From positions 1-29,359 of the IMG/VR virus record IMGVR_UViG_3300025695_000071: a stretch of 29,359 bases of DNA. One strand, 5' to 3'. The first letter of the stretch is position 1. The number at the start of each line of letters is the position of its first letter. The notes under the pieces were generated by a model that was not told where the DNA came from, did not search any database, and worked only from the letters and a program-made list of their open reading frames with translations. The position numbers were made by a program, and so were the translations under genes. This DNA comes from a virus. Of this stretch, positions 27,348-29,359 are shown piece after piece.

Positions 27348-29359
27348 ATGGCGAATAGATTCCTTAATAATATAAGAATAAACGACGAGTACACTTTGCC
27401 TGAAAATGATGGTAGTGCTGGTCAGGCAATAGTAACAGATGGTTCTGGTAATCTAAGTTTCGGCAGCGCAGTGGCTTCATCAGCTGAATCAAGCGAATCT
27501 ATACATATTACTGTAAAAAATACATCTGGAGCTCAAATTACCAAAGGTACCCCTGTATATGTTACGGGAGAAACTGGTAATTCAGGTAAAATTGAAATTG
27601 CTCCAGCAGATGCATCAGATGAAAGCAAAATGCCAGCTCTAGGTATTCTTGAATCTACGCTTAGTGATAACGCAGAAGGATTTTGTGTTCAAGGAGGTTT
27701 ACTTGAAGGATTAGTTACTGATACTATTGATGGTACTTCTACAACTGCAAATGATACTGTATATATAAAACCAGGTGGTGGTCTTACAATGACAAAACCT
27801 ACTGGAGCTAACTTTATACAAAATATAGCTAAAGTAGCTAGAGTTCACGCTTCTAACGGATCTTTAGTTGTTTCTTCTATACTTAGAACAAACGATGTAC
27901 CAACCCCGTTATATATAGACCATGATAACCAGCGTTTAGGTATCGGGGAGCCTAGTCCAAGTCAAAAATTTGCTGTTGCAGGAAATCAACATTTAACAGG
28001 AGATTTAAGGTTAGGAGCTAGCTCTAGTGCTACAGGAACAGGGATAGTAAAATCTTCAAGTGGTGTTTTATCTTTATTTACTTGGGGTGATGCCACTAAT
28101 ATACAAATAGGAGGAAGTGATGTAATCTTTAAACCAGAATCAGGATCAGAAAGAATGCGTATCACTTCTGCAGGCAACGTCGGGATTGGTACTACTAGTC
28201 CTACTGGTAAGTTATTTGTAGGTTCTGACTATAACACTTCATATGGAGGTACAAATCTGTATGTAAAGAGCATCATCGGGAGAACTGATTATGATCCACA
28301 AGTAGTAAACACATCCGACTTAGGTATAACAATTTCACAAACCTCTACAAACACTGCAGGCCCAGACAAGGTTGGTGTTACGTTGTACAACGATGATATT
28401 ACTCCCGGAGGATTTACTCCAATGTTGTTGTTTGCAAAAAGAGAAACAAACCCAAGTAATTTTAAAGCCGCTACCGCAGCAATATATTCTAGGTCTCCTT
28501 TAGGCACTGGAAACGGCGACAGTTGGATTGATGGGGAGCTAATATTTGCAACAGCGGGAGGTGCTAGCCAGGGTGTTAAGCAGCGAATGGTTATTGACAA
28601 GGAAGGCAACGTCGGGATCGGAACGACTAGTCCTACTCAAGCTAAATTAGTTGTTAATACTACATCTTTAGTTGCAAGTGCTTTCGGTAGAGACGGTACT
28701 GATGGAGATGTTGTGCAAATATATAATGGTTTAGTAGGTTCTACAAAAATAATAGCTTTAGGGGCTAGTGGTAATGATGGGACTATATATAGTCAATTTG
28801 GAAATTTACTTTTACAGCCAAGCGCAGGCAACGTCGGGATCGGGACGGATAGTCCTAGTGCTAAACTTGATGTTAATGGCGCTGGTAATTTTTCAGGTGG
28901 TACGGTTGTATCTGGTATTGATACAAATACAAGTGTAGGTGTGGCAATAGCAAAAGGTGACTATTTATATTCTAACGATGGAAGTTACTTAAGAAAATTA
29001 ATTGGGCAACAATCGGGGGGGTCTATTGACATTGGCCAGCAAGGTACAGGTTTAATTTCTAATATAAACTTTTTCCCAGGAACAAGTGGTAATATTGATT
29101 TTTTTGGAAGTGGATCTATAGATATGCGTGTTGCTTCCTCAGGCAACGTCGGGATCGGGACTACTAGTCCTGCCGAAAAACTACACGTTGCAGGAAACTT
29201 ATTGTTAAATAATTCAGGTGAAGGTTGGATAAAAGGCTATGACAATTATCATTCTATAAAATTCCGCGCAGGAGGTACTAATAAAACAGAGTATTATGAA
29301 TATGGTGGTACATTGGCAGCAGGTCTGGGTCATAAATTTTTTACTGGAGGAACAACTAA
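27348..29359 (+). CDS. Long tail fibre protein, 3' end outside window (670+ aa)
   Basis: Starts at ATG 27348 (MANRFLNNIRINDEYTLPEN) and remains open to the last base; the TAA at the very end is out of frame, so the gene continues beyond the window. The first 180 residues form an adaptor-like domain (SAGQAIVTDGSGNLSF; ITKGTPVYVTGETGNSG). The rest is built of modules ending in GNVGIGTTSP-type motifs (about 278, 422, 496 and 601; degenerate GIGEPSP near 200), each followed by a KLxV-type strand. Such fibres in marine phages often end in an S74 self-cleaving chaperone domain, which would lie outside. The protein probably carries host-receptor specificity. Confidence 0.85.
   Translation, partial: MANRFLNNIRINDEYTLPENDGSAGQAIVTDGSGNLSFGSAVASSAESSESIHITVKNTSGAQITKGTPVYVTGETGNSGKIEIAPADASDESKMPALGILESTLSDNAEGFCVQGGLLEGLVTDTIDGTSTTANDTVYIKPGGGLTMTKPTGANFIQNIAKVARVHASNGSLVVSSILRTNDVPTPLYIDHDNQRLGIGEPSPSQKFAVAGNQHLTGDLRLGASSSATGTGIVKSSSGVLSLFTWGDATNIQIGGSDVIFKPESGSERMRITSAGNVGIGTTSPTGKLFVGSDYNTSYGGTNLYVKSIIGRTDYDPQVVNTSDLGITISQTSTNTAGPDKVGVTLYNDDITPGGFTPMLLFAKRETNPSNFKAATAAIYSRSPLGTGNGDSWIDGELIFATAGGASQGVKQRMVIDKEGNVGIGTTSPTQAKLVVNTTSLVASAFGRDGTDGDVVQIYNGLVGSTKIIALGASGNDGTIYSQFGNLLLQPSAGNVGIGTDSPSAKLDVNGAGNFSGGTVVSGIDTNTSVGVAIAKGDYLYSNDGSYLRKLIGQQSGGSIDIGQQGTGLISNINFFPGTSGNIDFFGSGSIDMRVASSGNVGIGTTSPAEKLHVAGNLLLNNSGEGWIKGYDNYHSIKFRAGGTNKTEYYEYGGTLAAGLGHKFFTGGTT
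28173..29171 (+). repeat. Four dispersed 30-bp repeats in the fibre gene encoding GNVGIGTTSP
   Basis: GGCAACGTCGGGATYGG starts at 28173, 28605, 28827 and 29142, each extended to about 30 bp ending TAGTCCT. A degenerate relative is at 27939-27959. The bases are nearly fixed even at synonymous sites, with G/C-rich codons (GGC, GTC, GGG) foreign to the AT-rich surroundings. Spacings are 432, 222 and 315 bp, each a multiple of three, so modules can be exchanged in frame. Confidence 0.8.

Noticed and set aside
1-29359. CRISPR array, rRNA or complete tRNA genes
   Set aside because: No regularly spaced repeats of CRISPR type, no rRNA-like sequence, and no cloverleaf with an anticodon arm were found by eye.

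Overview
The window looks like part of a tailed dsDNA phage genome infecting a member of Bacteroidota, most likely a flavobacterium. Three signs point there. Good promoters follow the Bacteroidota pattern (TTTG, about 20 bp, TAnnTTTG). Gene starts lack Shine-Dalgarno sites and are preceded by A-rich leaders such as AATTAAAA. One gene encodes a GldL-like protein, a component of the gliding/type IX secretion motor known only from that phylum. DNA is AT-rich with tightly packed, often overlapping genes. No terminase, capsid, portal or DNA polymerase gene lies in the window, so this is a partial genome.

Layout. (1) 14-4198 (+): one very large polyvalent, probably virion-associated protein with an HEXXH metallopeptidase-like segment. 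(2) 18030 down to 4182 (-): a long leftward early/replication unit. It begins with about a dozen very small unknown genes (18.0-14.9 kb). A 3D-domain protein, a stand-alone AP2 DNA-binding protein, a RecE/RecB-like nuclease, a probable ssDNA-binding protein, a DnaA-domain-IV protein, a VirE_N primase/SF3 helicase, a SNF2-like helicase, a VRR-NUC nuclease, a calcineurin-like phosphoesterase and a dNTP-diphosphohydrolase-like protein follow. (3) 18.05-19.5 kb: a largely non-coding control region. It holds two tandem leftward promoters, a structured leader ending in a tRNA-like hairpin, a Z-DNA-prone tract, one 44-residue gene, an operator/terminator-like array and the rightward groEL promoter. 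(4) 19524-21717 (+): a coupled groEL - gldL-like - groES operon closed by an intrinsic terminator. (5) 21683-22213 (-): a winged-helix-like regulator. (6) 22266 to the window end (+): small Lys-rich proteins, a lysis cassette (membrane protein, TM/coiled-coil protein, M15 peptidase, 3-TM holin) and tail-fibre genes, the last cut off by the window edge.

How it fits together. The tandem promoters should start leftward early transcription. The products would expose, prime, unwind, coat and recombine DNA while small proteins act on the host. The rightward unit supplies a phage chaperonin pair, then late virion, lysis and adsorption proteins. Two of the strongest novelties are: a GldL-like membrane protein encoded between groEL and groES; and two inverted copies, 4.8 kb apart, of a roughly 100-bp element with five CGACAC-type sites at identical spacing (offsets 0, 19, 30, 74, 83). 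One copy lies just upstream of the AP2 gene and the other upstream of groEL. Both can also fold as a long hairpin followed by 7-8 T residues.
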